A stretch of 40,874 nt of DNA from Candidatus Zhuqueibacterota bacterium (GCA_016927835.1 JAFGMA010000046.1:1-40874); one strand, 5' to 3'. Counted from the stretch's first letter, positions 27,406 to 36,079 are shown. A program made the numbers and translations. The notes: generated by a model not told the origin, from the sequence alone.

Positions 27406-28221
27406 TCATTTATAAGCCGATTTCGCTATGATATAAACCAATTCCGCTGAAAAGCTTATTTTTTCGATATGCAGATCCAACCCTTCCACTGCATCAAAAA
27501 ACAGCGCCTCATAATTTTCCGCCATTCCCTTCTGTTTTCCGCCCAGACTCTTGACCGGAAATGAAACTACAAGAAATCGGCAGTCAATCGTTTCGATTAA
27601 GCGCCGGGTGAAGCCCGCAACCTGCCGTTCGAACGTGGTGAATGATTTCAGAAAAAATACCACATCAGCGCGAATCGCTGGCAAATGCTCGATAATATCC
27701 TGTGCGAATGCCAGCGGCTCCCGGTGGATTAACTCGAGATATTGATTGGTGAAAGTTACCAATCGCTCATCGATGTCGTATGCCCGGTACTGCGTCTGGC
27801 GCGACAGGTTCATCCACGGAATTGAAAGTGCATTCAAGCCATTTGCCAGGTCGAGGATCGTTTCAGGCTCGCCGGTATAGCGGAATATTTGCGAGTAAAA
27901 ATCATCAAGCAGCGGCAGGCGCTCCCTGGTAGAAGCGTGGGAAGACATGACGGTACGACACGCGTTTTTGAAAGACATCTTTGAGCTACCGCTGAGGCTT
28001 TCCTGCAGCGTACGATAAAATTTTTGATAATTTGCCCCGGCATCGAAAGCGCCGCAGATTTGATGCAGTTTACGCTTTGTTGCTTGCACGATTTGCTGGT
28101 TCTTTTTATATCTGCCAAAGTTATCCCGTACAATGCGATAAACGATATCCGGGCATATCGCATGGTATTTGGGGGATGATTTGACTATTTTTACCAGATC
28201 GGTTATTTGCTGATGATCCAT
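27406..28221 (-). CDS. 16S rRNA (guanine1405-N7)-methyltransferase, ArmA/FmrO-like
   Basis: 271 aa from ATG 28221 (the TTG two codons earlier is less likely). Sequence tracks the aminoglycoside-resistance methyltransferase family: KLHQICGAF, SSHASTRERLPLLDDFYSQIF (residues 93-113), SAM-binding ILDLANGLNAL (122-132), YRAYDID (145-151), DVVFFLKSF and FPVKSLGGKQKGMAENY (221-237); ArmA has closely corresponding runs, for example VISFPIKSLSGKEKGMEENY. Such enzymes methylate N7 of G1405 in helix 44 and block gentamicin/kanamycin-type drugs. The SAM motif has Asn where the family often has Cys. No drug-biosynthesis genes are adjacent; 270 bases upstream on the same strand is a nucleotidyltransferase. 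Confidence 0.87.
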   Translation of the reverse strand: MDHQQITDLVKIVKSSPKYHAICPDIVYRIVRDNFGRYKKNQQIVQATKRKLHQICGAFDAGANYQKFYRTLQESLSGSSKMSFKNACRTVMSSHASTRERLPLLDDFYSQIFRYTGEPETILDLANGLNALSIPWMNLSRQTQYRAYDIDERLVTFTNQYLELIHREPLAFAQDIIEHLPAIRADVVFFLKSFTTFERQVAGFTRRLIETIDCRFLVVSFPVKSLGGKQKGMAENYEALFFDAVEGLDLHIEKISFSAELVYIIAKSAYK

Positions 28222-28336
28222 TTTCAATATCGCTTCAATTTTTCCACATAAAGCCTGAGCTGAGCAGCGCCCTCGTAGCGAGCCGCAGAGGCGAGCGAGA
28301 AGGTTTCTGCTCCAGCGCTATGCTAGACAAGATTCT

Positions 28337-28368
28337 ATCCGTTGGGTTCGTTGCTCAATCCAACGGAT
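28337..28368. repeat. REP-like hairpin between nucleotidyltransferase and methyltransferase
   Basis: ATCCGTTGG (28337-28345) pairs perfectly with CCAACGGAT (28360-28368), loop GTTCGTTGCTCAAT. Form (GTTGGGTTCG..CAATCCAAC) resembles dispersed REP-type repeats. The GC-rich DNA just left of it (28260-28320, repeated GCGAG) also looks unlike its surroundings. Confidence 0.5.
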
Positions 28369-28491
28369 TATTCAGTTTGTCTCTTTATGCCCTCCTGTCA
28401 GGACGCTGAAGTCCGACTTGAAAGCCTTGCTTTTGTGCCTCTTCAGAAAACTGATCGGTCATGGATTGAAATTTTCGTAAAGATTGACAGG

Positions 28492-29202
28492 CTATTTTGT
28501 CTCTGGATCATCCCTAAAGTTCCCGAGATTTCCAATGACGCAAAAGAGCTGTCTCATGTCAGGCGCAAGACGACGACCAAGATTTCCTGAAAGTGCTGTC
28601 TTGAAAAGACGCTTGCGGGGATCAAATGGAACATCATCTAGCAATGCAATAACTTTGAGGGAAAGTGTGATGAGTTCAAGAGCGACTCGGGCAATGGTGA
28701 TGATGTCTCCCTCGTCAAAGCAAGATCTTAGAGCGCGTGATCTTCGCAGCAGCATATCCAATTTTCCCTCAAGCCGCCGCTTCCTAATTACTGGAATATG
28801 TGACAACAGTCCTGCAAATCGTTCCTCATAGCTGTTGTGAATATCGTACAAGACTAAGGCATGACTGTAGACATACAGAGACACATCATCAAGTGCCTTC
28901 AGTTTCGCTTCAATTTCGTCGAAAGTAATTCCGTAATAGTGGAGCTGAACTCCCTCTATTGTGGTTTCTGAGGGTCTTCCAACCTGCCAAGGTCGGTTTT
29001 GAGAGATGACCTTGTAGACGTCTTTCTCGCATACAAGAGCCATATCAATGTCAGAATCCTTTCGGCAAAGACCGGTAGCCACCGAACCGACAAGGACAAA
29101 TGCTATACGATCCGCATAGGAAGACAGCTCATCCAAACTCATGAGGTGCGGAAGGCACTTTGATCTGGCTAAATCAAGAAGTGCCTTTTGAATCTCATTC
29201 AT
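28492..29202 (-). CDS. MNT-type nucleotidyltransferase domain protein
   Basis: 236 aa from ATG 29202, which overlaps the tgt stop by 8 bases; an ATG 30 bases earlier (29232) is also in frame. The polymerase-beta-like nucleotidyltransferase site is clear: LVGSVATGLCRKDSDIDMAL, with the metal-binding DSDID. The C-terminal part is helical (RRLEGKLDMLLRRSRALRSC), as in DUF4037 and aminoglycoside nucleotidyltransferase relatives. Members add nucleotides to antibiotics, RNAs or proteins, or act in toxin-antitoxin pairs (MNT/HEPN); no HEPN partner is seen. Base and codon use (CTC, AGG, GTC rich) differs somewhat from tgt, hinting at acquisition by transfer. Confidence 0.8.
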   Translation of the reverse strand: MNEIQKALLDLARSKCLPHLMSLDELSSYADRIAFVLVGSVATGLCRKDSDIDMALVCEKDVYKVISQNRPWQVGRPSETTIEGVQLHYYGITFDEIEAKLKALDDVSLYVYSHALVLYDIHNSYEERFAGLLSHIPVIRKRRLEGKLDMLLRRSRALRSCFDEGDIITIARVALELITLSLKVIALLDDVPFDPRKRLFKTALSGNLGRRLAPDMRQLFCVIGNLGNFRDDPETK

Positions 29203-30331
29203 TGTTTGCCCCAACCATGTCTTTATCATCACTGTCTAACACAGGATATTGCGTTTGGCGTTGCTTCAATTTTTCCATCAGCATCGAATAGAATCTCAAA
29301 TTATGGATCGTTGCCAGACGACTCGCCAGACTGTCCCCGATCATATACAGGTGATGCAGATATGCCAGCGAGTAATTCCGGCAACAGTGGCAATCGCAGA
29401 TATCTGATAGCGGTTCCGAATGATGCAGATGCTGTGAATCCTGGAGGTAAACTGCGCGATAAAATGAACCGTCTGTAAAACCTGAAAAATGACTGTCTGT
29501 GAAAACGAACAACCTGCCATGCCTGGCATCGCGAGTGGGTAGAGCGCAATCGAAAAGCGTATAGCCCATTTCAAAGCAAGCGGCAATATTCTCCGGTTTG
29601 CCGATTCCCATCGCATATTTTGGAAATTCATCGGGAATCAAATTCGCGGTAAACGAAAGTGTATCTGTGAGCAAACCTCGCTGTGCATCCAGGGGCCATC
29701 CGCCGAAGCCAAAACCATCAAATCCCATCGCGAGCAATTCTTCGGCGCATCGGCGGCGCAGGTCAAAACTGGTTCCCCCTTGAATGACGGCGAAGAGCAG
29801 GGGACGGTCATCCGCCTTTTTATCGAACAATTTATCGAATTCGGCTTTGCAAAGCTTTGCCCAGGCAACTGTGCGCGCAACCGCTAGTTGATTTTCATCA
29901 TCACTCGCATCGGTTTTCGGACAATCATCAAGGCAAACCATGATATCCGCTCCGAGATTTGCCTGAATGCGGATCGATTTTTCAGGCGTGAGAAGCTGCT
30001 TTCTGCCTCCGATTTCGGTTCGAAATATGATTTCGTTCTTCCGGATGCTACCGTATTTTGGATTTTGATGGATTAACGAAAAAATCTGGAAGCCGCCTGA
30101 GTCGGTGAGGATTGGTTTGTGCCAGTTCATGAAGTGATGGCATCCACCCAATTGGCGAATACGTTTTGCCCCGGGATGCAGCATCAGGTGATACGTATTT
30201 ACAACCAATCCCGGGATGCCGCAGCGTTCGAGGTCGATTGCATCGAGGCTGCGCACGACACCGCGGGTTGCATCCGGCAAGAATGCCGGCAGCTCCAGGA
30301 TTCCATGCTGTGTTCTAAGCGTAGGCGTCAT
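29195..30331 (-). CDS. tgt: tRNA-guanine transglycosylase family protein
   Basis: 378 aa from ATG 30331, which overlaps the rsmI stop as ATGA; longer in-frame starts lie inside rsmI. Exchanges guanine 34 of GUN tRNAs for a queuine precursor. Seen: general acid/base Asp77 in TDSGGFQ, nucleophile Asp261 in FDCALPTR, and a perfect zinc site CxCx2Cx25H (Cys312, 314, 317, His343). The substrate pocket is unlike standard bacterial Tgt: GGWPLD at 210-215 replaces GGLAVGE, and DDCPK (135-139) replaces DECTP; QGGTSFD has Thr where bacterial enzymes have Val. It may favour a different 7-deazaguanine. Sits in an rsmI-tgt-nucleotidyltransferase operon. Confidence 0.88.
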   Translation of the reverse strand: MTPTLRTQHGILELPAFLPDATRGVVRSLDAIDLERCGIPGLVVNTYHLMLHPGAKRIRQLGGCHHFMNWHKPILTDSGGFQIFSLIHQNPKYGSIRKNEIIFRTEIGGRKQLLTPEKSIRIQANLGADIMVCLDDCPKTDASDDENQLAVARTVAWAKLCKAEFDKLFDKKADDRPLLFAVIQGGTSFDLRRRCAEELLAMGFDGFGFGGWPLDAQRGLLTDTLSFTANLIPDEFPKYAMGIGKPENIAACFEMGYTLFDCALPTRDARHGRLFVFTDSHFSGFTDGSFYRAVYLQDSQHLHHSEPLSDICDCHCCRNYSLAYLHHLYMIGDSLASRLATIHNLRFYSMLMEKLKQRQTQYPVLDSDDKDMVGANNE

Positions 30332-31173
30332 TTGCCGGAATTTTGAATGTCGATTAATTCGCGATAGGCATCGCGCCGTGAAATTGAAAATTTTTCCATC
30401 AGAAGTTTGGCTGCGTCTTTCGTGGAATAACCTTGCTGCAAAAGTGTTCTGGCTTGTTCGTTTATTGAAAGTTGGCAAGATTCAGAACGTTGCATCTCCG
30501 TCGTGTTTTCATCCGGTCCGATGAGCAGAATGATCTCTCCCTTTACCTCCGGTTCGAGTGCCCACAGGATCGAAGAAAGCGTTCCGCGCATGATTTTTTC
30601 ATACGTTTTTGTTAAATCGTTGCAAAGCACTGCCGGACGATCTCCCAACAAACGCAGACAGTCCTCGATGAGCGTTTGCGTGCGTCTCGGCGATTCGTAA
30701 AAAATCAGGATGGTATCCGTTGCAGCATGAGCTAGTATCGCGCGATTGCGTTTTAGTCCCCGGCGTGGGATGAATCCCAAAAAGTAAAATTGTGGGGCTT
30801 TCAAGCCGGAGATTGACAACGCCGCAGTAATTGCTGAAGCGCCGGGCACGGGAATCACCTGGAAGCCGCCTTGTGAGACAGCTTCAACTATGACGGTTCC
30901 GGGATCCGAAATTGCCGGTGTGCCGGCATCCGAAACCAGCGCAATGTCTCTTCCCGCTGAAAGCTGCGCAAGTATCCACTCGATGCGCTTGTTCTCATTG
31001 TACGAGTGGCAGCTTATCACCTTTTTCCGGATGTCGAAATGAGCGAGCAGCTTGCGCGTCGTCCGGGTATCCTCAGCAGCGATGACATCTACTGCCTTCA
31101 GCAGTTGCAGTGCCCTGAGCGTGATATCATCCCGGTTCCCGATTGGTGTCGCAATGACGTATAATCTGCCCAT
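30328..31173 (-). CDS. rsmI: 16S rRNA (cytidine1402-2'-O)-methyltransferase RsmI
   Basis: 281 aa. Tetrapyrrole-methylase-fold enzyme that 2'-O-methylates C1402 of 16S rRNA in the decoding centre. N-terminus MGRLYVIATPIGNRDDITLRA matches the RsmI signature (TPIGNLxDIT), with AAEDTRTTRKLLAHF, SDAGTPAISDPG and FYESPRRTQTLIEDC following. The C-terminal helical tail (TKDAAKLLMEKFSISRRDAYREL) is the usual RsmI helix-turn-helix-like domain. TGA overlaps tgt ATG by 1 base (ATGA), indicating coupled translation. The divergent 157-base space before the PHP gene would hold its promoter. Confidence 0.97.
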   Translation of the reverse strand: MGRLYVIATPIGNRDDITLRALQLLKAVDVIAAEDTRTTRKLLAHFDIRKKVISCHSYNENKRIEWILAQLSAGRDIALVSDAGTPAISDPGTVIVEAVSQGGFQVIPVPGASAITAALSISGLKAPQFYFLGFIPRRGLKRNRAILAHAATDTILIFYESPRRTQTLIEDCLRLLGDRPAVLCNDLTKTYEKIMRGTLSSILWALEPEVKGEIILLIGPDENTTEMQRSESCQLSINEQARTLLQQGYSTKDAAKLLMEKFSISRRDAYRELIDIQNSGK

Positions 31174-31330
31174 GCGTTCAAAACCCTGCTTTTGCCAGTT
31201 TTAATTCGTTTTGAATATACTCAAAAAACCTTCGAATGTAAAGCTAAATTTTTCCTTTGAAAAAAGAAAAAAAATGATATATTCAAAAACGAATTGAATC
31301 TTAACTTGACCAAAAATTGAGCGAGGACTC

Positions 31331-32203
31331 ATGAACAGATTTCGATATTCTCTCGATGGAAACTGGTACAAAGGCAACACTCACATTCATTCGGTTTTAT
31401 CCGATGGCGGGCTGGATTATCATCAGCTTGACGGATTATATTCTGATGCCGGTTATGATTTTCTGGTTTTCACCGATCACTGGAAAGTCTCTACCGCTGA
31501 AACGCTTGCTGACCTGAGGCTGCTGGCAATCAACGGCGTTGAAATAGACGGCAAAGACGAAACCGGTTCCTATTTTCATGTTGTGGGCTTCGGTTTTGAT
31601 GAACTGGATTTGAATGGCTCAACATTTACAGAAGCGCTTGAAAAGCTCAAAGCAAAGAACGCATTAAGAATTCTGGCGCATCCGCATTGGATCGGAAATT
31701 CACTTGAGGATGCGTTCCGGCACGATTTTCATGGGATTGAAATTTATAATCACGTTTGCCACTGGCTCAATGGGAAAGCTGACGGCGTGTTTCACTGGGA
31801 TTGTATGTTGAAAAAAAATCCGCAGGTACTCGGTTTCAGCGTGGATGATGCGCATATTCGTCCCGAGTATCCGCTGTGGAATGGCGGCTGGATCATGGTG
31901 AATGCCGCATCTTTAACCAAAGCGTCAATCCTTAGTGCCATCCGCAAGGGCAATTACTATTCCAGCCAGGGACCCGAAATCAAACACATTGAGGCAGCCG
32001 CTACCCAGATCCGGGTGGAAACGTCGCTGGCGAAAATAATCCGCCTTGCAGGAGAAAATTGGTATGGGCAGCGAATTGGTGCTGACGATGAAACGGGAAT
32101 CACCAGCGCCGATTTCGATATCAGCGATGCCAAAGGCTATTTGCGCATCGAACTCGAAGATTTCAATCATCGCAAGGCATGGACCAACGCATTATTCATT
32201 TAG
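31331..32203 (+). CDS. PHP-domain metal-dependent phosphoesterase
   Basis: 290 aa. PHP fold with the metal-binding motifs in order: GNTHIHSVLSDG (near residues 15-26), FTDHW, LAHPHW and the late SVDDAHIRP. Hydrolyses phosphate esters, of nucleotides or sugars; members of the CehA/McbA-like branch have the THxHSxxSDG start seen here. The C-terminal 70 residues (IRVETSLAKIIRLAGENW, then LRIELEDFN) form a small beta-domain common to this branch. Weak SD (GAGCGAGGA) before ATG 31331. Divergent from rsmI. Substrate unknown. Confidence 0.88.
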   Translation: MNRFRYSLDGNWYKGNTHIHSVLSDGGLDYHQLDGLYSDAGYDFLVFTDHWKVSTAETLADLRLLAINGVEIDGKDETGSYFHVVGFGFDELDLNGSTFTEALEKLKAKNALRILAHPHWIGNSLEDAFRHDFHGIEIYNHVCHWLNGKADGVFHWDCMLKKNPQVLGFSVDDAHIRPEYPLWNGGWIMVNAASLTKASILSAIRKGNYYSSQGPEIKHIEAAATQIRVETSLAKIIRLAGENWYGQRIGADDETGITSADFDISDAKGYLRIELEDFNHRKAWTNALFI

Positions 32204-32287
32204 AGGCGATCTGTGCCTCAATAGTTGCATTGGCAACTGAATCATTTGAATTAACGCGTCATTGTTACTAAGAGGAAGTGATAAAAT

Positions 32288-33208
32288 ATGCCTGAATCCC
32301 GTGCAAAGCCATTTTTAAAATGGGCAGGCGGCAAAAGCCAGTTGCTGAATGCATTCGTGACGTATTATCCTGCTGAGCTCGCACACGGTTCGATAACCAA
32401 CTATTTTGAACCATTTTTGGGCGCCGGCGCAGTCTTTTTTTATCTGGCTCAAAAATATCGATTTAAATCCGCATTTCTGTCAGATGTGAATGAAGAGCTG
32501 ATTGTAGTTTTTAAAGTGGTTCAAGAGCAGGTTGAGCCATTGATCGAGGAATTGGATCGGTTCAGCAGAGGCTTTTTTAAATTGGATCCGCCTGCCAGGA
32601 AAGCGCGCTTTTACGAGATTCGGGAGCAATACAATTCAAATCGGCGCCGAGTGAGTTTCAAGCAATTCCGCAGGTACTGGATTCTTCGCGCTGCGCAGTT
32701 CATTTTTCTAAACAAGACCTGCTACAACGGGCTGTTTCGCGTGAACCGGGATGGTTTATTCAATGTTCCCTTTGGCAGGTATCGGAATCCCTGCATTGTC
32801 GATGCAGATAATTTGCGCAATGCATCGCGCGCATTGGGAATCGCTGAAATCACTGTTGCTGATTTCGAAGCCATCGGTTCCTCCACACAGGAGGACGCCT
32901 TCATTTACTATGATCCGCCATATAAACCAATCAGTCGAACTGCCCGCTTCACGTCTTACAGCCGGCATAATTTTGATGATCACCAACAGGTCAGGCTGGC
33001 GGAGTTTTTCAAGGAGATGGACCGGAAAGGAGTCAAGCAGATGCTCAGCAATTCGGATCCGCGGAATGTCGATCCGGATGACGGCTTTTTTGATGAGTTG
33101 TATGCGCCCTTCAATATCTATCGCATCCCGGCGAATCGCGCGATAAACAGCGATGCGCGTAAGCGGGGGAATATTAACGAACTGGTGATCACGAATTATC
33201 CCAAATAA
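32288..33208 (+). CDS. dam: DNA adenine methylase, Dam/DpnM (D12) class
   Basis: 306 aa. N6-adenine DNA methyltransferase with the D12-class order: SAM-binding FLKWAGGKSQLL (residues 9-20), NYFEPFLGAGAVFFYL, target region including RAAQFIFLNKTCYNGLFRVN, and catalytic DPPY at 209-212. The class typically methylates GATC. SD GAGGAAG before ATG. No restriction endonuclease is adjacent, so it looks like a solitary methylase used for mismatch repair or regulation, or a phage-derived copy; sequence specificity is inferred from family only. Confidence 0.92.
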   Translation: MPESRAKPFLKWAGGKSQLLNAFVTYYPAELAHGSITNYFEPFLGAGAVFFYLAQKYRFKSAFLSDVNEELIVVFKVVQEQVEPLIEELDRFSRGFFKLDPPARKARFYEIREQYNSNRRRVSFKQFRRYWILRAAQFIFLNKTCYNGLFRVNRDGLFNVPFGRYRNPCIVDADNLRNASRALGIAEITVADFEAIGSSTQEDAFIYYDPPYKPISRTARFTSYSRHNFDDHQQVRLAEFFKEMDRKGVKQMLSNSDPRNVDPDDGFFDELYAPFNIYRIPANRAINSDARKRGNINELVITNYPK

Positions 33209-33247
33209 TATTGTCCAGCAGTTTGATTTGCTCGCATTATTACTAGC

Positions 33248-34285
33248 CTAAAATTTATCCCAGGTTTCGTAAACCAGGTGCACATTCTCCGGTTTTGCGC
33301 CAGCACCAAATTCACACTGGGCAATAGCGCCGCCGTTGCGATAAAGGCACTTATGCGCCAATTCGACCGCCCGGATTACATCTTCGGCTGAACCAAACGG
33401 TAATATATGTTGGCGATCGATCTCGCCCCAAAATGTAATTTTTCCAGCGAACCGTCTGCCAAGCTCCTCGACACCCATACAGAAAATTTGTGAATTGATC
33501 GCATCCAGCCCAAGCTCAACCAGATCGGGGATGATATCCGCGATATAGCCGTCGGAATGGAAGAATATGGGTTTTTTATAATGGTGAGCAATGTCGATAT
33601 AATCCTTGTAAAGCGGCTTGAAGATCTGGCGCCACATCGAAGGGGCAATGAGCAGGGCATTTTGGCTGCCCCAATCATCCATAAAGAAAAGCCCATCTAC
33701 CTCTGTTTTTCCCCATAATTCCATCACATCGATATAAAACTGATGCATCCGATTGATGAGCGTAAACAGCTCCGGCGGCTGGTCCGCTAAATCCATATAT
33801 AAATTTTCTGTTTTGCGAATGAACTGCAACCGCTCGAATGGTCGCGGCAAATCGCCCCCATTGAAAGCCGGTCCGTAAACGAACTTATCCTTCCGCCGAC
33901 AAAATGCATTTACACCATCAATATCGACATCCAAAAACTCTCTCGGAATTCTGACAGTATCAACATCCGCCCAGTCTTTCAGCAAGGGGGTCTTCACTTC
34001 ACCAATGATACCCGGCTGGTAATTTTCGAAAATGCATCCCCACGGATCGATGAATTGTCCGACAGTATAAGCCGGTCCCAAAACATCATACGAATGGAGG
34101 GTATCATGGGACACGCTGGGATATAACGGGGGAGCTGCAATAATATCTGCCGGGAAATCGTGCTCAAGCCGCTTGATTTCTTCCGGATATTTGGATACCA
34201 CCATTGGAAGCGCCCACAAGTCTCTTGCGACACGTTGAGGTGAGCGAAAATCAAGGGTACGTTTTATTAATTCTCTGGACGTCAT
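33248..34285 (-). CDS. Uroporphyrinogen decarboxylase family protein (copy B)
   Basis: 345 aa from ATG 34285, preceded by GAAAGG; the longer TTG-started frame runs into the upstream gene. (beta/alpha)8 UroD/MtaA-like fold: GPAFNGGDLPRPFERLQ, DGLFFMDDWGSQNALLI, KPIFFHSDGYIADIIPDL, WGEIDRQHILPF. Typical members are methylcobamide:coenzyme methyltransferases or haem-pathway decarboxylases; the region where Zn-type members have HxC reads HSDGY here, so it is unlikely to bind zinc that way. Lies 86 bases behind copy A on the same strand and probably in one operon; no corrinoid protein gene is in view. Confidence 0.88.
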   Translation of the reverse strand: MTSRELIKRTLDFRSPQRVARDLWALPMVVSKYPEEIKRLEHDFPADIIAAPPLYPSVSHDTLHSYDVLGPAYTVGQFIDPWGCIFENYQPGIIGEVKTPLLKDWADVDTVRIPREFLDVDIDGVNAFCRRKDKFVYGPAFNGGDLPRPFERLQFIRKTENLYMDLADQPPELFTLINRMHQFYIDVMELWGKTEVDGLFFMDDWGSQNALLIAPSMWRQIFKPLYKDYIDIAHHYKKPIFFHSDGYIADIIPDLVELGLDAINSQIFCMGVEELGRRFAGKITFWGEIDRQHILPFGSAEDVIRAVELAHKCLYRNGGAIAQCEFGAGAKPENVHLVYETWDKF

Positions 34286-34371
34286 ATTCAGCCTTTCTTG
34301 AATGTGGTATAAAAATAGGTTGCTGATACGCATCAAAAGATCCACCGGTTGAAAGTCAATTATCCCCTCAC

Positions 34372-35475
34372 TCAGGCTGTTCGCTGCATGCAATCAATCG
34401 CTTCATCAATCATTGCCAGGTAATTTTCAAGCGGGACATAGCTCGGGACAGAATTCCCGGAACCCACCGCGTATCGCCCCAACCGACCACAGCCTTCGAT
34501 CAACTCGCGGGTTTTTTTGCGGACACGTTCAGGTTCCACATCGCTCAGAATATTCAAATCAATACCGCCTAAAACAGCAATGCTCTGTCCATATCTTTGC
34601 TGGAAGTCCTGCACCGGAATGATCGCATCTTCAAAAGAATGCTTGCCATCGATACCGACATCGTTGATAAGGTTTTGCATGATTGCGTTGACATTCCCGC
34701 ACGAATGCAAAAAATAGGGAAGTCCTTTTGCATGGGTTATAGCAGCGAGTTTTTTATGCCACGGAAGAACATATTTTCGCATATCATCGGGGGAGATGAG
34801 TGTTGCCGTGCGAAATCCCATGTCATCGCCCTGAAATATAGCGATGACATGCTCCAGATCAACCAGATGCCTGTAAAACGCTGTCATCAATCCGCCGATT
34901 CTGTCCACCACAGCCTGCACAAGTTCAGGATTATCGTACAATGCCAGACTTAGCCCTTCGTAGGACATAATCGCTGATAGATGCTCCAAAATGCCGCCGG
35001 CATGGCAGGTCATGAAGCCCATGCCTTCGGGCAGATTTTTAGAAATATATTCGAACGGAAAAAAATCCACAGACTCGATTTGGGGCCAGGGATATGACTC
35101 AAATTCATCCCAGTTTGTGATCGTGCCGTGTTTCGAATCGACCCATTCCCGTCTTTGTCTGGAGTTTGGTGCAGGATCGTCAGCAACCAGTCTGTGGTTT
35201 GAAAATCCCATCCCGGATTCGAATCGCACGAAATCATAGCCCATTCGATACCAAAATTCGATGAAGTTATTCAAATGCGCTGCGAAATTTTGCCGATCTT
35301 TGATTGCCGTAACCCATTGGCGGTCGAGCAAATTTTCCACGATTGGCTGCATCAGAAAATAGTCGACAATGTATTCCACCAGCGGGACGCGTGCGCTTTT
35401 TGCTCTGCCCATCAGGATATCAATAAAATCTCCAGCATCGGGCGTCGGATGCTTTAACGGTAAATGGCGTTGCAT
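34372..35475 (-). CDS. Uroporphyrinogen decarboxylase family protein (copy A)
   Basis: 367 aa, SD AAAGGAG 10 bases before ATG. Same fold as copy B but only distantly similar: VRFESGMGFSNHRL, FMTCHAGGILEHLS, IAIFQGDDMGFRTATLISP, LPYFLHSCGNVNAIMQNL and AVLGGIDLNIL. The HSCGN motif is the His-x-Cys zinc site of MtaA/CmuA-type methyltransferases, so this copy is the better candidate for methyl transfer from or to a corrinoid or thiol. The paired copies may form a two-part enzyme. A palindrome, GCCCTG-TT-CAGGGC, sits 88-101 bases upstream. Confidence 0.88.
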   Translation of the reverse strand: MQRHLPLKHPTPDAGDFIDILMGRAKSARVPLVEYIVDYFLMQPIVENLLDRQWVTAIKDRQNFAAHLNNFIEFWYRMGYDFVRFESGMGFSNHRLVADDPAPNSRQRREWVDSKHGTITNWDEFESYPWPQIESVDFFPFEYISKNLPEGMGFMTCHAGGILEHLSAIMSYEGLSLALYDNPELVQAVVDRIGGLMTAFYRHLVDLEHVIAIFQGDDMGFRTATLISPDDMRKYVLPWHKKLAAITHAKGLPYFLHSCGNVNAIMQNLINDVGIDGKHSFEDAIIPVQDFQQRYGQSIAVLGGIDLNILSDVEPERVRKKTRELIEGCGRLGRYAVGSGNSVPSYVPLENYLAMIDEAIDCMQRTA

Positions 35476-36079
35476 GCTTGATTATGCTCCTTTCTCAAGT
35501 CGATTTGCCAACCGGGATAACTGCGCGGTTGCGGGGTGACTTCCTCTTGCTTTTTGAGTGATGCCCTGTTCAGGGCGTCGATTTCAAATATTATGGAATT
35601 TAAGGCGTTTGGACATTTTATGCAAGCACTATTTTTCATTTCCGAAGCGCTCATTGGCGCAGGTGTATTCCGACGGTTAATTCGAATGTTTGATTTCCAA
35701 AATGAAACCCGGGGGGACGATATCTGAGGTGATCCTGCAAAATACCGAAGCGAATTTTTCTGCATACCTGTTCATGAATGGGCGAAAAAAAGCCAGTCAT
35801 CGCCTGTTGGATTGCGGAAATCGCGCATGGTGTGCCGACGAATCCAATTAAAATGTACGCCCTTTGAACAATGTGCTAAAATAAGTCAACATCTGCTTCG
35901 ATTTCCAAAACCGGAAAAAAATTACTCGTTCGTAGGAGCTTGTAAATTCAACACATATTCATTCCATAGCAAGCGATGGTTTGGTATTAATATTGCCATC
36001 TAAAGTTTGAATTGATAAACCAGAAATTGAATTTGAATTGAAATGAAACTGTACGTAAATGCTGAGTCGAGGATTGCAG
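35476..36079. other. 604-base intergenic region with a palindrome
   Basis: Upstream of the UroD pair. Perfect GCCCTG-TT-CAGGGC palindrome at 35563-35576. Two overlapping short ORFs on opposite strands here do not look like genes. The rest shows no RNA or repeat that I recognise. Confidence 0.4.

Noticed and set aside
35454-35765. 103-codon minus-strand ORF overlapping the start of UroD copy A
   Set aside because: It overlaps the SD and start of a clear gene and has no SD or recognisable domain.
35874-35884. CTAAAATAAGT resembling the end of the 101-bp element
   Set aside because: Only about ten bases match and no terminal repeat or core follows.
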